DNA from: Acidovorax radicis N35
Lineage (GTDB): Bacteria > Pseudomonadota > Gammaproteobacteria > Burkholderiales > Burkholderiaceae_C
DNA length: 64,000 nucleotides
NCBI RefSeq assembly: GCF_000204195.1
Contig: NZ_AFBG01000006.1
Location: 124,001 to 188,000, forward strand
Direction: 5' to 3'
Below, in pieces: positions 63,580 through 64,000 of this stretch (position 1 is the first letter of the stretch; each line of letters opens with the position of its first letter). The position numbers and the translations under genes were made by a program. The notes under the pieces were generated by a model, which was not told the DNA's origin, searched no databases, and saw only the letters and a program-made list of their open reading frames with translations.

Positions 63580-63627
63580 ACTCATAGCAATAAAACCATA
63601 CAGATAAAGCGCTAGCGGTCATTTTCG
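63580..63627. repeat. Interspersed TAGC dyad repeat, intergenic (diverged)
   Basis: CTCATAGCAATAAAACC, then AGATAAAGCGCTAGCGG and TCATTTTC share the GATAAAGCGCTAG arm with the 13936 copy. It lies between the convergent PhyH and antiporter genes. Confidence 0.55.
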
Positions 63628-63647
63628 ATTGAACCGGGCTTGCTAAC

Positions 63648-64000
63648 TCACCGTGGCCGCTGTGCCTTGGCCTTTCGGCGCGTCTCGTAGCGCCGCATCA
63701 GCGGCGTCACCGACACCCCGTGCAGCAGCACCGACGCCACCACCACCGCCAGCGTGATCGCCAGCAGGCGCTGTGCAATCACCGGGTGCAGGTCGTGCGT
63801 GATGGCGTACATGAGGTAGTAGATGGAGCCAATGCCCCGGATGCCAAACCAGGCGATGAGGCGGCGCTGCGAGCGCTCTACCTTGGCGCCCACCAGCCCC
63901 ATATACACGGCGAACGGGCGGATGACGAGCAGCAGCACGGGCACAAACCACAGCACCTCGGTACCAAAGTCCACCACCGAGAGCAGCGCGCCCACCACCA
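63648..64000 (-). CDS. Na+/H+ antiporter (CPA1/NhaP type), C-terminal part only
   Basis: The last ~117 residues of a cation:proton antiporter; the rest lies beyond the window end. Two or three transmembrane segments remain (EVLWFVPVLLLVIRPFAVYMGL; AITLAVVVASVLLHGVSV), with the conserved WFGIRGIGSIYYLMYAI of the CPA1 family. The tail is basic. It is convergent with the PhyH gene. Confidence 0.8.
   Translation of the reverse strand, partial: VVGALLSVVDFGTEVLWFVPVLLLVIRPFAVYMGLVGAKVERSQRRLIAWFGIRGIGSIYYLMYAITHDLHPVIAQRLLAITLAVVVASVLLHGVSVTPLMRRYETRRKAKAQRPR

Overview
The window is one high-GC stretch of bacterial chromosome that reads as a betaproteobacterium of the Comamonadaceae, most like Acidovorax or a close relative. 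Grounds for this: a homodimeric pyruvate dehydrogenase whose E3 carries its own lipoyl domain, the gene order iscR-iscS-iscU-iscA-hscB-hscA-fdx, several Bug-type periplasmic receptors, and a short interspersed repeat of a kind I associate with this family. The genus is inference; no rRNA gene is present. I see no prophage, insertion sequence, CRISPR array or rRNA operon.

Layout. 1-4.1 kb: the end of a four-carbon acid sugar kinase gene, an aspartate kinase of the type found in ectoine clusters (no ectoine genes here), and a self-inhibited Fic protein behind an AT-rich promoter. 4.2-13.9 kb: the aceE-aceF-lpdA operon, with a divergent PAS sensor kinase and FixJ-like regulator. 14-24 kb: housekeeping genes (folD, oligopeptidase A, a secreted glutaredoxin-like protein, rpiA, pyrD, yqjD-yqjE-yqjK), a histone-deacetylase-like hydrolase with an FAD oxidoreductase, and two tRNA-Val genes. 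23.5-30 kb: dnaQ and the complete isc iron-sulfur operon. 30-43 kb: uvrB, an aromatic/aspartate aminotransferase with an overlapping nucleotidyltransferase, a DOPA-type dioxygenase, a short CoA transferase, a cold-shock/DUF1294 fusion, a GGDEF-EAL protein and a YgiQ radical SAM protein.

43-50 kb: a defence-flavoured accessory set (MarR-GNAT fusion, pentapeptide protein, TetR-SMR efflux pair), then proline dehydrogenase, yigZ, a second flavin disulfide reductase and a small YjfB-like protein. 50-56.3 kb: a four-gene operon (D-serine dehydratase, Bug receptor, amidase, FAD amino-acid oxidase) divergent from a LysR regulator; it looks like a catabolic unit for an amide-linked or D-amino-acid compound. 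57-60.3 kb: a glucarate-dehydratase-like enzyme and another Bug receptor, divergent from a GntR regulator with a perfect 18-bp palindrome between them. 60.5-64 kb: a hipBA toxin-antitoxin locus with its own operator, a PhyH-family oxygenase, and the end of a Na+/H+ antiporter gene.

The most unusual signal is a family of about eleven short dyad repeats, built on a GCTAC-type/GATAGC palindrome plus a second arm resembling GCGCTTGATGGATAAGCGC. Copies lie between genes and also inside at least five coding regions (lpdA, the PDH-linked sensor kinase, the FAD oxidoreductase, hscA, ygiQ), where the reading frame is kept. A separate 84-bp MITE-like palindrome lies at 56877-56960. Several small regulatory circuits can be read directly from operator palindromes next to their regulators: TetR, GntR, HipB, and possibly MarR.
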